Shown piece after piece: positions 36,366 to 47,770 of a stretch of 64,000 nt of DNA. Both the position numbers and the translations under genes were made by a program. The notes below the pieces were generated by a model. It saw nothing but the letters and a program-made list of their open reading frames with translations. It was not told the origin of the DNA and did not search any database. The DNA comes from Xiphydria camelus (lineage: Eukaryota > Arthropoda > Insecta > Hymenoptera > Xiphydriidae). Each line of letters opens with the position of its first letter. Position 1 is the first letter of the stretch. The stretch is from assembly GCA_963678675.1 (NCBI GenBank), contig OY783197.1, positions 25,975,470 to 26,039,469 of the forward strand, in the 5' to 3' direction.

Positions 36366-36617
36366 GTGAGTGTTTTACGAAAATTGAAAAAGCTCGCACC
36401 GCTCTCGGCGCGATTCGCCCGCTCGCGAGTTGATTGTATTCGCGAAGGGTCGGCGGCGTGCGGGCATTTCTCGTGCATGGCTGGATATTTACCGCCCGCG
36501 CCGGGTAGGACGCGGACGAGTGCGACGAGTATTGGAGGGTGGTTGGGTGCGCGGGTTTGGAGAGGCGCGAACGTCTGCGTTCTAATTTTATTTTAATAAA
36601 AGCGAGAATGAAAAGTA

Positions 36618-36899
36618 CACCGAGAGAAATAATTGCTGGTGTCTGAAAAACGCTTTCTTCAATCAAAAATATGAAATAATTCAAGGATCAAACCATGGTT
36701 CTCTTTGTGCAAAAAATATTTGACAGGCTCCGATAATTGCTTTTTTTGCGCAGATAGAATTTCTTATTCCCACGACGGTATTCTTGAATCAGAAACATAT
36801 ATTTTTCGATTAAAAAACTGTATTCTTAAATATTTGTAAAATTATATGCTCTTGGTTCAACAAATATTTTTTTGACACTAGCAATTGTTTCTCTCGGTG
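36618..36899. mobile_element. MITE family E, copy 3
   Basis: It begins CACCGAGAGAAATAATTGCT and ends GCAATTGTTTCTCTCGGTG, with TA on both flanks. Interior TTCTTCAATCAAAAATATG and TTTGTGCAAAAAATATTTG are family E. Confidence 0.88.
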
Positions 36900-37369
36900 T
36901 AGAGCTCCGTTTTCTTGCTGTCGTTGTTACCAGCGAAGTTATCTCTGATTTAGAAAATTGTAACGTATACTGTATTTTATTATTATTGCTATTTAAAGAC
37001 TTCATAATAGCACTTTGCAAAAATTGGTCCGAACCTTTCTAATTTAGAGGATACCCAATGCGATAGAGAAAATCTAATAGATCTACTTCGAATCGACAAG
37101 CGATTTTAAATAGCAAAAAATCTCTCGATCTACTAAAGTGTGGATTATCTTAAATCCTAAAATGCTTTATTTAACGACCAAGTATTATAATAGATGCGTA
37201 ATATATTAGATGCGTGTCGGAAATGAATTATTTGTCGAGCCCCACATTGGATATACGAATAAACAGCAATTGAGACCAAGTCGACTTTCTCCGTGTTTGT
37301 TATCCTTCCGGTAGTCCATCTCGGAAATACTAATACCCACGCGATATCGCACCGTTGGAGCAGATAAAG

Positions 37370-37780
37370 ATCGGATGAATTTCTAGGGCTCGCGCGCGGT
37401 ATAGGAGCGCCGCCGTGTACGAATCACGACCCCTGCTCGAGAATAAATTTGCCGGCCTATTATGTTAACGTTCGAGGCTAATTTGTATCACGCGAAATAA
37501 CACACAGCAGTGCTCCGTTTTTATGGCGCACGTTTCACAATGTACACATCTACTTTTCTTCGCGCGGGAGAATCATTATTCGCGGCGTATTTCGGCGACG
37601 AGCGTGACGTAATGAATTTTTGAAGCAGAAGCCCGTAATTAGGCGCCAATTAGTTGTACGTTCCCATCGGACGGTACTAAATTTTAAATTAATGGGGAGT
37701 GCAGGGCTTTGCTTAATTAAACTCGGAGCCGCGGGCTCGTTGGAGGAGTTAGCGCTAAGCCCTGTAGCAGCTCGAGAGAG
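37370..37780. promoter_or_regulatory. candidate regulatory block with homeodomain sites
   Basis: GTAATTAGG, CCAATTAGTT, AAATTAATGG and CTTAATTAAAC lie within 37640-37730. CAGGGCTT (37702-37709) and AAGCCCTG (37757-37764) form an inverted repeat about them. The mix of GC-rich spacers and TAAT cores resembles conserved developmental enhancers. Confidence 0.3.
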
Positions 37781-38483
37781 ACGCTGTATTTAGTTTCCCT
37801 GAAATTCCTCGGTGGCGACGTCGAACTTTGGGGGAAAAATTAGAATGCGTACCGTTACGATGAACAGTAGCGCTCCGTGGCAATAATTAATCTCAACGCG
37901 GACAATGAAACGTGCAATTTGGGGATATGAAATTAACGAAACTCCCAAGAAATTCTCAGCTCCTTCTAAAACTGCAGTCTATCGATTTAGAAAAAAAAAA
38001 AAAAGAAGAAGAGACATACGCGACCTAATATAGGGTGCTCGAGCGCCAAGGCGTGGCCGACGCGCGGCGGGGCATTACTAACCCTCATCAAACTCCGGAG
38101 ATACGACCGTGCTCCGCGATATCAGGGTTTATCTCCCTCCTAAAAAAAGACGGAAGAAAGAAACGGAGCGACTCGGGAGAGCCGGTGAAAAATTCGGTAA
38201 AATTTACTAAAAATACAACCTGACTTGGACGAGAAGAAAAAAAAAAGTAAACCCCACAGATGTACACGATCCAATAGGAAACGTTCGGGACGCGAGCGAG
38301 CATTCCTAACCCTCGTCAAACCACGAGACACGAGCGTGCCTCGCGATTATCTCGACGTGTACCGAGTCTTATCTCCCGTCCAGTGAGAGAGAAAGAGAGA
38401 GGGAGAGACGGCGCTACATCGCGGAGCCGAGCCACGGTAGACCGATCTAGCCCGTTCGCGTTGCACTTCCGCGCGCGCCCGCA

Positions 38484-38635
38484 GCATCCCATGATGGCCG
38501 ACGGCGCGAACCCCACCCCCGGGGTCTTCTCTATCTCTCTTTCTCTTTCTACAAAAGCGTGGGTCCCGCAGGACTCGTCTAACGTAACCCTTACTTAAGC
38601 TCCCTTGCCTGGCACGTGGCGGCCATGTTGCCCGA
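38484..38635. promoter_or_regulatory. two Pho/YY1-type GGCCAT sites
   Basis: CATGATGGCCG (38490-38500) and GCGGCCATGTTG (38619-38630); the second is a near-perfect YY1/Pho word. GA/CT-rich stretches lie on either side (38383-38410 and 38525-38550). PRE-like by composition. Confidence 0.3.
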
Positions 38636-38639
38636 GGGT

Positions 38640-41190
38640 TGGGCCACTCAAAAGATGCGGAGTCTCATTGGCCGGGACAAAAGCCCGTCGTATATGCGCG
38701 TCTCTCTCGCGCGCGCGTCGCGTTCTCTCTCTCACCGCGTGTTCTTCTTTCTTAAAACCTCTTTCACTCCCGATGTCATTGACGCGAGCGGCGCGCCATC
38801 TCTCGGCGGCGCCGGCGACATGCTATCTCTCTGGCCGCATGACCCCCTTCACCCCTCGCCCCTCGGCGCCCCAAAATTCCCTTTCACCGAAAGGGTACGA
38901 CGATCTAGATGTTTCTGCATCCGCGGCTGAAGGAAAGCCGTGGGATGCTGCAGCTTATCGCGTCGCTTGATACGAGTAGACGGAGATAAACCGGAGCTCC
39001 GCGCTACGAGAGAGCGCGCGCTCCTTTAATGAGGGCAATTTAGATTCACTCGCGATACTGCCAGCCTTTGAAAGACGGGAGTGGGTCTGAGTTGAGATCG
39101 GTAAGGTGTGGTATTGTGTTCTAGAATTAATTTCTTTTATTGGGACCACTCTGACTTTCAGAGGTTCGTTCTGGAGAACGTATTTACGTTTGCTAGAATT
39201 CAACTAAAATTATCTCGGTACCTGTGCACTTTTCGCTGATCTTGGTATAGAACTTTTTTGTAGCTCGAAATGTAATCTTCAAAAAAGTATTAGATCGACT
39301 TTATGCTAAAGTCCATATTTAACGAGATAATCGAGTTGAAAGCGAACGCTACTCTTCAATGTAGTTTTCTTTGCGAATCCATGCAATTTCTGAATAAAAA
39401 CAATGTCGAGCTAACGCGTCCAGTTCAAGGAAAGCGAGGTAGGTAAAAGAACTGCCGCGTGAAACGTGTAGGTATAGACCTCGTAAAAGTTTGGACGAAA
39501 CTTTCGTCGTAGTTACAAAATAAATTTAGTTGAGACGTTATTGTCGACGAGACGCAATTTTGTACGCGAAAGATAACAAGAAGCAGATATAAGACCGCGG
39601 GATGGGGCAGTTTTATAACGCGTCGTCCTGCCGCGAGTCCTGCGAGGAAAGTCGAAGAGGGTGGTTGGGGACGAAAGTAATTTGCACGCGGGGAGATAAA
39701 TTCTGAATTATTAAACGGACCGCGGGTTTCGACGGGGAAATAGTTTCCTGGATGCGGTGAATTATTAATTCGACTCACCCGTGATTGACTGCGATATCCT
39801 GCGATCTACTCCCGCGCGAGTCCTGTCCTCGCACTCGCGTCCGTTCGCGTTGGTGGCTCGAGAAAAAACTGAGCGGTTTTTCGAGGTTCCGGCGAAAAGT
39901 GAAATCCATCCCTACCGCTCTCAGCAAACCCCTTTTGGATACTTTCTAATTTTTAGAATTTTTATTGTGCAAGTCACTTTCTCCAACCCTTTTTCCTCAC
40001 GCCGCGTACCTTACCCTCCCTTCGACCACCGACTTCCTCCTCGAGCTAAACTCTCTCGTTTTGCTTCTTTCCTCTTTTAACCCTTTTTATGAGCGTCCTA
40101 AAAGAGAAAGTCCTGCGGATGCCGCCGCGACTCCGGTATATGCGTTGCCGCCGTTAAAAAAAACTTTAACGGAAGAGTTATGCCTGGAAAGCGGTATACC
40201 CTCGGAAAAGTAACTATTAATAATCTACCTGTCTCTCGCGTCGTTTATACATCGTCGTCGTACCGCGAGTTATAGATATCCTGAAATTGCTAATAACCTT
40301 TGGGGTCGAGGCAGGTCGAAGTGGAATGAGACACTTGTGTGTTTAAGGGTGACGATAAATTTCATTTTGCTTTCTCTAATATGCTCCGTCCGTCATTCTC
40401 TTGTGAAAGCGGCAGATTTATATCGTTGCGTTGTGTACAATTTACTGCAAATGCACGCGCTACTTGCTGGTCTCATGCGTCGGCGATGCAATTATGCCTG
40501 CCAAGAAATTATTGTATTCAAGTTTATAAAAAGATTAGCAAATTTGTCTATCAATTATTTTATATTGTATTTAAATAATTTTGATTGATGTCAAAAAAAA
40601 AATAGAAAATTTAACGAAATTTAGGGCAAATTTATAGATTATATAAAATAGCGAAAACTGCATATTATTGTGACGTTATGTAACTTACTTATTTTTTGTT
40701 ATTTTATTAGTAGCAAGAGCCCGATTGAAGTTCATCAAATAAATTGTCTCTATTTTAAAGAAACTTGTTAAATTTTCTTATTTTTTTTTTCACAAAGAAA
40801 AGATTCTTATCGGGAATGAAAAGGAAAAATACTTTTTCAAGGTAATTTTTTTATTGGAATAAATGCGTCATGTCATATAACAACGACATTGAAATTCTCA
40901 TAATTTCTAAATCATAAATTCTACGCGGCATGTCGTAAAAATAGCAGATTTTCTTTGAAGATCACATATTATTCAGACTTACATAATACATTTATCTCAA
41001 GTTTATTATTAACGATTAATTATAATACAAATTTTCCTAAGACTAAGTCTAGTAAACCCTGGCAATACATTAGAGTGAAAGCATAAATATCTCAGCAGAT
41101 TACACAAAAAACAAGAGCAATTCAGGACAGCAAGAATCCGCAATATTTCTCACTAGAATTACAAAAATTAATTCTCGCGTTCAGTTAAGT
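38640..41190. other. intergenic, no supported gene
   Basis: GC-rich to 39000, mixed to 40330, then strongly AT-rich (40560-41190) up to the miRNA locus. The short frames lack domains. No promoter could be picked out for either miRNA strand. Confidence 0.35.
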
Positions 41191-41336
41191 TTGCGAATGA
41201 CCAAAAGTCAATTTCTTCAAACCCAACGACCCCCGCTGGTCCACCGAACCATCAAAATCATCGTCGTCCAACCATCAGCGCCCAGCATCCCAGGGTCCAT
41301 CGCAGCGAAGTCCAACGAAGTACGGTGTAGCCTCCT

Positions 41337-41395
41337 GTTACGTATACTGAAGGTATACCGGACAGGAATACACTCAGGATACATTCAGTATACGT
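41337..41395 (-). ncRNA. mir-iab-4: microRNA iab-4 (minus strand; 5p and 3p arms)
   Basis: Read on the minus strand, the 5p arm occupies 41374-41395 and begins ACGTATACTGAATGTATCC; the 3p arm occupies 41337-41360 and begins CGGTATACCTTCAGTATACG. These agree with the iab-4-5p and iab-4-3p sequences known from flies and other arthropods. In Drosophila iab-4-5p represses Ubx, and its forced expression gives haltere-to-wing changes. The host transcript would run leftward here. No promoter for it could be identified. Confidence 0.94.
41338..41395 (+). ncRNA. mir-iab-8: microRNA iab-8 (plus strand; 5p and 3p arms)
   Basis: On the plus strand the 5p arm occupies 41338-41360 (starts TTACGTATACTGAAGG) and the 3p arm 41376-41395 (AGGATACATTCAGTATACGT). 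These are the known iab-8 (iab-4 antisense) products. In Drosophila iab-8 is made from a long spliced RNA that starts near Abd-B and runs toward abd-A. It represses Ubx, abd-A and Hox cofactors and affects fertility and behaviour. If orientation is conserved, the + strand is the Hox-sense strand, Abd-B lies upstream of position 1 and abd-A beyond 64000. Confidence 0.92.
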
Positions 41396-41965
41396 ACAGG
41401 GGGTTCCACATTCCTCATCGCGCCGATCATCGAACCGCGAGCGCCGCCGAAGATCCCCCGCCGCGATCATCGGATCGAACGTCGTCCGACACTGCGTGAA
41501 GAAGTTCGCCATTTCGGGCCAACGAACTGCAGTCACCGTGTTACAGACGACTTCGCCGTCGCTCGAGACGATATACCCGGGACGATCAGGGGTGTGAGAG
41601 ACGCGTCGTATCGGCTCCACCCTACGAGCGTCTACAATAGCTCGTGATCCAGTTTGAATGCGTCGCTCTCGTGGAGGGGTAAACAAGTCGTACCGGCGAG
41701 GCGAAATAACGGAAATCAAGGGACCGTTGCAACGCTCCGCGGAAGTGTCCAGGTCGTGGGCTATCGATCCACCCCCGCGTCGTTGAACTCTGTACGTGTA
41801 TTCGGTCGGATAATAATTCAGCAGCAGCACCACCGGCAGCCGTTCCGGACCATTCGCGTTCCGTTAAAATTTTAGATGCCCCCGATGTGTGCGCTGGCGC
41901 CAATGGGAATATCGCGTGTGGATTATAAATCATGCAGGCGCACATTCGTGTTGCCTCTCATTCCA

Positions 41966-41966
<1 letters not shown>

Positions 41967-42000
<34 letters not shown>
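41967..42000. repeat. CT microsatellite
   Basis: Interrupted CT run; a GA run follows at 42221-42238. Confidence 0.9.
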
Positions 42001-42001
<1 letters not shown>

Positions 42002-42099
42002 CTCCCTCTCCTCTTTCTCTTCCTCCCCGTTCGACTGCATGGATACGAGATGAGAATACGGGACCGCATCTGCCTGCGAACATAAATCACGCTCGAGTT

Positions 42100-44030
42100 A
42101 TTAATGGGCTTTTGTGCGCCGCGTAGATACGAGCGTATATACGCGTATAGGTGCGCTCGCGATAGGGCGGTTCCGGGGGGAGGGCGCGATGGTATATATG
42201 GATATCCTCGATGGGAAATGCGAGAGAGAGAGAGAGAGGCCAGCCTCTCTCTCTACCTCTCTGCGGTAATGGAAGGGAATCACTTCGAGACCACCACCGC
42301 TCATACACCACCTACACTCCCGAGTGCCTTGCCGTATACATAGATCGCCGCGGCGAACGAGTGACTTAAGGATGCCCCGAGGGGCTATGAAACCCACTGT
42401 GCCGCGGCGTCCGACAGGTTGCCTACTATTGGGGGCCCGGCGCGGTTTCCCTTCCTCAAAATACGACCGTATCCGGCGTGACGGGAGAATCGATACGCTA
42501 TACCGCGCGAGCCGCACACATGCCGCGGACGGCGTTCGAACGGGTGGCGGAGAAACGGACGAATTCGAAGTTTCGGGGCTGAGTACTGACCTTCTTTGTT
42601 CTCGGCAGAGTGACTCGCTCGACGCACGACCACCACCGTCATCATCACCCCCTCTCCTCGGTGAACCACATCCTCTCGTGTCTTTCTCCGTCTCCCTCCC
42701 GACGAATCGCCTCTCGTCGACGGCGAACGACACCTTCTGAAAATATTCTCCTTTAAAGCGCGTCAGTGTTCCGCCGACAGGACCCTCCCAACGTATACCA
42801 AATCGCCCGCCACTTTCCGATCGACGTCTCCCACGCGAACGCACACTCTTCCGGGCCTCTCTCCACCTTTCCCTCTTCCTTCTTCCCCGCGCGCATCGAC
42901 GGACCGGTTCCAGCAGACGACAGCGGGCAGGCGAGCCAAGTTCCGACGCCCTCTCCTCGCACGCGCGACCGGAGAGCGGCGACTGACGCGGTCGCTCGCG
43001 AGTGCGGTAGGACGGGGATGCTTCGCGCGGGGGTTGGCCGCGTAAACCCGACGCGGGATGTCGAATGTCAGATCCCAACGTGCCCGGTGCACGGCCCGCG
43101 CCTGACTGGCGATGTCCGCCGTCGACGCGGCGCTGTCCGACACGGCGCCCGACCCACACGTCACTCGCGATGCGTACGATATCAAACTCTCCTCGTCCTT
43201 TACTCGGGAACGGCGCGCGTGCACCGCGCGGTCGAGGTGTCGACGCTCCGTGGGAGCGGCGAGACGAAGGCCTCGCCGACGCCGACGCCACGCGGCGTCG
43301 CTCTGCGCCCGATTTCGTTAGGGACCGCTCGTGGTATGAGTCGCTCGCACACGAGCGTGCACGGCGGGGTGGCGAGCGTAGTGGTACCTCGGTCGTGAAG
43401 GGACGCCGAAGAGGGGCGGCACTTGATAACGCGCAGGGTCGACCAACCCCTCTCCCGCCGGGCGACCATGTTTCCCTTCCGCGTACGCGCGCTGCCGGCG
43501 GCTGTACGCGTCGGTTTGATTCAGAGTTCGGCGTATCTCTCGCGTTCTCTCGCTCTCATCTCCGCGCGTCGCCCTCCCTCTCGCACGCCGTATCTCGCTT
43601 CGGTACTCCCTTCCCCGTCTCCGTGGCTCCCCTTCCGTCCGGACGTCGCGTGCGCGAATACCGCGCGCGCGCGAGTGTGCGCGAGTGTCGATGCGGGCTC
43701 GGGCTTTCGGGGCCACCCCTGGTCTCTGCGCGCAGCCTCTGGCGCCACCAGACGTTTACGGAGGGAAACTCCTCGTTCGCCCCGCTACTCGTTTTATTGC
43801 GTAATCCTGAAAGAAGGAAGAAAAAAAGAAGAGGAAGGCGACGACAATGGCTTCGTTCTCTTCTCCGCTTTATGTCCACGCGGCGACGGCTACCGTCGGC
43901 CTTACGAGTTGACGGTACATTCCTCACAGATGGCACTGATTAATCCGGGATCCGTGGCTAGTCCCTCGCGCTGCTGCAGCTTCCGAGGGAGCCGGTCGGC
44001 TGGATTTTTTCCTCGGGGATCGTATCGGGT
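42100..44030. other. very GC-rich block open on both strands
   Basis: CpG-saturated DNA with a 396-codon minus frame (42101-43291) and a 292-codon plus frame (43065-43943) overlapping in antisense. Both translate to Arg/Ser/Pro/Gly-rich sequence without any known domain, and the minus frame runs through the GA tract. I read the open frames as a product of few A/T-containing stop codons. A CpG-rich promoter or non-coding exon is possible. Confidence 0.35.
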
Positions 44031-44272
44031 ATAGGGTTCTGCGCTGTCGATGAGGGCCTTCTTTGTTTCCTCTCTCTCGTAACATTCATTTTGGTTTTGG
44101 TCGATGATGTTGGGTACGATGCAGAGACTGGATCCTGTAAATATCAGTCATCGTCCAGTTTGAATGAAATTAAAATAGAAATGGAAGGACGAGGTCGCAA
44201 CGTCGGGCTCAGAATGAGACATGTCTGTGTTGTCTGTGATATTTAGTATTGCCACTCCGAAATTCAATTATG

Positions 44273-44412
44273 CACAGTAAGAAATTCTGTGATGTGGAGC
44301 TATGTGGACCACTTTTGGTATCAGATGATAACGGAATTAAGACTGAATGACACCAGATATGGTACACATCGGTGAAGCGGCGTAAATTAACACAATTTTG
44401 TTACCGTCTGCA
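44273..44412. mobile_element. MITE family A, copy 3
   Basis: It begins CACAGTAAGAAATTCTGTGA. GGACCACTTTTGGTATCAGA and AAGACTGAATGACACCAGAT match the other family A copies. Confidence 0.78.
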
Positions 44413-44497
44413 GGTTTAAAAGAAATACTAAACCTAAACGCTATTTTATGAAATGCCATTTTTACATAATTCTCACTTTTGGCTTTAAAATACGGCA

Positions 44498-44671
44498 CAC
44501 TGAAAAAAATATTTATCTAATCCAGCTATATTTCTGGCTGCCTCAGACATTATTTGGTAACAACTAGAAAAATATTGCTAGCGTAGCAAGAATCCTTGCT
44601 ATTGCGAAGAAAATTATCACTGCAATTACGAGTACTATAATTTTCTAGTTGTGGCCAAATTTTTTTGAGTG
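44498..44671. mobile_element. solo MITE (CACTGAAAAAAATA ends)
   Basis: The left CACTGAAAAAAATATTTATC and the right AAATTTTTTTGAGTG are inverted; inner CAACTAGAAAAATATTGC and ATAATTTTCTAGTTGTGG are inverted too. Confidence 0.75.
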
Positions 44672-45464
44672 CATTTCTTCCTTAATCATCACGCGGGATA
44701 TAATAACGTGACGTAAAACTTTAAGGGTGTTGTCTACAAGACAAACATACCTCGTCTAATGTCGAATGTTACGTTGATTTATCTTACGTCGAATATCATT
44801 GCTTATTCCTTTTCAGGGGTATCAAAGAAATCCAGTAGCTCATATACTTTTTATCGAGATAATAATAAAATCTTCCCTCGAAATTCGACTTTTGATTCGT
44901 CGTAGAACGATACATTCTCGACGACTCGGTACCTACTCTTCCATATAGATGCGTACGTCCCAGTCGTAAATGCATCTCTGTGTGCTGCGTGACCCTTTCG
45001 TGCGACTTGCACAGTACTGCCATCTCTTCAACATCGCCCCAACTACCCCCAGGGGGTGCGCGGTCAAAACCCCCCTACTGCGGCCAGACAGCGATATCCA
45101 GAGGGACGTTGGCTCCAGCGTTCGCACTTCAATTTCAGGCGCCTCGAATGTCGCCGTTAGACCTGCGAAATTTTCCTCGTGTCCATTTCTCTCGTGTACG
45201 GAGTCACCTAAAATTAAATACGAATACGGATAATTTTGCTGTGACGAATGACTAAAAACCTAAATAATTAAACAACTGAATAACTCCGAGATAATAATAA
45301 AATCGTTATCCATATTTTACAAAACGAAGAAATTGTTAAAGAGTATACATTATCTATTTACAAGAGCAATTCTTTTTACTATACTATTTTTTGCAATTAT
45401 TCGAATTCCGCGTCATGTAAAGGCGATAGACAAATACCTGTACCGTATTTCGGTCGCTCGTTTA
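44672..45464. other. intergenic, no supported gene
   Basis: An acceptor-like TTATTCCTTTTCAG ends at 44816, but no matching donor was found. AT-rich 45240-45460. Confidence 0.3.
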
Positions 45465-45710
45465 CACAGGGAAAAAGAATTAATTAAATCTACTAAAAAT
45501 TACTTGCAGGTAATTATTTGTTTACATCATTTAGTTTTTTTTTTTCATTTTAATTACATATTTCTTCCTTGCAGTCACATACTATTTCACATGATTGTAA
45601 GAAAGAGATATTTAATTGATGTATAAAAAAATTTCGTCGATATAAATAGATAATTACTTGCGACCTCGCAAGTAATTTTCAGTACATCCAACTAATTCTT
45701 TTCCCCTGGG
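45465..45710. mobile_element. MITE family G, copy 2 (carries an empty pogo site)
   Basis: It begins CACAGGGAAAAAGAATTAAT and ends AATTCTTTTCCCCTGGG. CGTCGATATAAATAGATAAT (45636 onward) is the intact form of the target site occupied by the pogo-like element in the third copy at 57264. Confidence 0.85.
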
Positions 45711-46257
45711 TTGAATCACCGCGTTCTCAACACCGATAAAAACCGTATAAAACAGCGGAATGTCGTATGCCGCAGGTGGCACTACGTCGAGACGCGTGCT
45801 GCAGCTGCAGAAGGCGGGCGCATATATGCGAAGTTCGAAAACTCGAATCGTTACGATCCGACAATGGCCCACACGTTCCCTCGCACCCTATCATCTTCCG
45901 CGCGCGGCAACGCACACGTAGGTACACATCCGAGCGAACGTATACCGGGTGCGCGGCGCAGTCGCGAACAACCCGCGGGCGCCTGACTTCAATTATTAAT
46001 AATTTAAGGGAAATTTGCCTCGCGCTCTCCCTGGAGTCCGTTATTTCTGCGTATAGCCACTCTCGGTCGCGATATATTCGGCACGGCTTTCCCCGCGCTT
46101 AATAAGGTCGCGATCGACCGTTCGAGAGGCGGAGAGAGCTCTGACATTTCCTATTTGAGAGTGTGCCATCAAAATAGTATTTCGGAAGAGGGTTGACGCG
46201 CGGGATGGGCTCCAAATATTGTCACACAAATGAGAAGATTTATTCTCCGTATCCGTA
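45711..46257. other. intergenic, no supported gene
   Basis: GC-rich with overlapping frames on both strands and no domain. Confidence 0.35.
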
Positions 46258-46816
46258 CACTGAGAGAAATAATTGCTACACGGAAAAAACTAATTATGTC
46301 TCGGTAACGAAATTGAAAATCAGTTATAACGGCATTTCTTGTTACGGTAACAAAAATAGTATCTATGCTGTTCGGATGAAAATATTTGACAGGTTTCCTT
46401 GGTTACAATGAAAATCGTAGCTTTTCTTTGTTTGTTTTTTTTTCGTTACCATAACAAATCAATTTATTGGAATAACAGATCGATTTGTTATCACCACTTT
46501 AACTCAAATATTTGTTACAGTAACTTAAATAATGTTGTACCGACAAATTATTTTTCTCCGTGTAGTGGTGCTAGAATATATTATGATCTTGAAAATTTTA
46601 AAAAACTACAGGCTCTTGGTTGAAGGATATAATATTTTTGACTCGATAATATCTTCGCTGTGCAAGAAATTCTTCCTGTGCGAAAAAAAAAAAAAATTAT
46701 TTGAGCCAATTAATTATTTTCTTGCACGAAGAAAATCACGGCTTAATTTCGGAATTGTATCATATTTTTGATCGAAGAGAAAATGTTTTCAACATCAGCA
46801 ATTATTTCTCTCAGTG
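46258..46816. mobile_element. MITE family E, copy 4 (host of family F)
   Basis: It begins CACTGAGAGAAATAATTGCT and ends GCAATTATTTCTCTCAGTG, flanked by TA. It is split by the 284 bp element at 46279-46562. Confidence 0.88.
46279..46562. mobile_element. MITE family F, nested in family E
   Basis: It begins CACGGAAAAAACTAATTATG and ends AAATTATTTTTCTCCGTG. TA (46277-46278 and 46563-46564) is duplicated. GTAACGAAATTGAAAATCAG and CGTTACCATAACAAATC-type words form the fold-back. Confidence 0.87.
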
Positions 46817-47340
46817 TAGAGGCACACGATTGGAATAACTGTAGGTTATAAAAAGGAAATATTTATCTTTAAACGTTATTTGCTAAACTACGAAGAAAAA
46901 ACGTACCATATCATTGGAAAATAAAATACTCTCGAGAGGTCATCAGAGTGCTCCAATTTTACTCAATCTCAATCTTTCGTTTCCGTGAAACGATCGAACG
47001 ACAATTATCCCCGTGTGGGAAGGCAGAGGGCACCGACGCGCCAGCCCCGAAAGAAATCTCTCACCCGAAGGGTTAAAAGTACGGGAAGAAAAAAAATAAA
47101 GCCAAGCCCACACCAACACCCCGAGCGATGTAGTCATAAGCCGATGTAGGTAGTACTCCGAGATCGCGCCAATTACTTCGCGCGCATCGCTCGGTAAACC
47201 GTCGTAAAGCCACGGTGCTCCCCCGTTCTCTCGATCGGGAGGCCCCCCCAGAGTAATGGCCAATGGCTACACGAACGGCTTTTATAATTATAATAATGAC
47301 CGCAACGCGCATAAGCAAACCAGCAGTCTCCGAAGAACGA
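46817..47340. other. intergenic, no supported gene
   Basis: No recognisable feature; the minus frames at 46943-47360 lack domains. Confidence 0.35.
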
Positions 47341-47369
47341 GCAGTTACCCTACAAAGCATACACTCTTA

Positions 47370-47500
47370 TTACCCGGACTTTCTTTCCAGCCGTGATAGG
47401 CAGCGAGTACGAGGGGGCTTATTATGCAATTACGGGAGTAATTTCGGTCGCATTATACGGATATATCTGTCCTCGTTCCGGAGAGCCGCGCGATCCAGTC
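47370..47500. promoter_or_regulatory. candidate regulatory block
   Basis: CTTATTACCCGG, CTTATTATGCAATTACGGG and AGTAATTTCGG lie in a short GC-framed segment next to the CpG-rich 47500-47950. Homeodomain-like sites only; no proof of function. Confidence 0.25.
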
Positions 47501-47751
47501 GCCGCGTAGTCGCGCGCTCGCTGCGGCGGCTCGAGTACGCTGAGCGCCAGGCTCTGCCGCGGCTGCTATGCCGCTGCGCGGTCGCTGCGACACGCTGAGC
47601 CACGAACACAGGCGCAGCGCGTGCGTGCGGAGCTCTAGGCAGAGCTAGTCCGCGGACCGAGCGTAGTAGCGGTCCCCGAGGGGGCGAGCCTCGCAGTCGG
47701 GCTCCGCGCGAGTAGAGGCGGCTATACTAGGCGGACAGGCTCGCACAGATG

Positions 47752-47770
47752 CGCGGCGGCCATCATGAAT
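47752..47770. promoter_or_regulatory. Pho/YY1-type site
   Basis: GCGGCGGCCATCATGAATG is a near-consensus GGCGGCCAT word in a CpG-rich block (47500-48250). Confidence 0.3.

Larger units (their letters stand above)
41330..41405. ncRNA. mir-iab-4/mir-iab-8: iab-4/iab-8 bidirectional Hox microRNA hairpin
   Basis: A near-perfect hairpin whose two strands both give known Hox microRNAs. The left arm (41335-41360) contains TACGTATACTGAAGGTAT and the right arm (41374-41400) contains ATACATTCAGTATACGT. They pair over about 20 bp with one bulged T and one mismatch, closed by flanking CCTGT/ACAGG and a loop of about 13 nt. The arms match the Drosophila iab-4 and iab-8 mature sequences from memory over their whole length. 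In arthropods this locus lies between abd-A and Abd-B and is transcribed from both strands. It sits at the edge of a sharp change from AT-rich (40560-41190) to GC-richer DNA. The extent given is the predicted fold; Drosha ends are inferred. Confidence 0.97.

Noticed and set aside
41191..41833. short + and - open frames across the miRNA locus
   Set aside because: They run through the hairpin itself and show no domain; the miRNA explains the conservation expected here.
42101..43291. 396-codon minus-strand open frame as a protein gene
   Set aside because: Low-complexity Arg/Ser/Pro/Gly translation, no domain, it passes through a GA microsatellite, and an equally open frame lies antisense. Explained by GC content.
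43065..43943. 292-codon plus-strand open frame as a protein gene
   Set aside because: Same CpG-rich block; no domain or splice context, and it overlaps other open frames.
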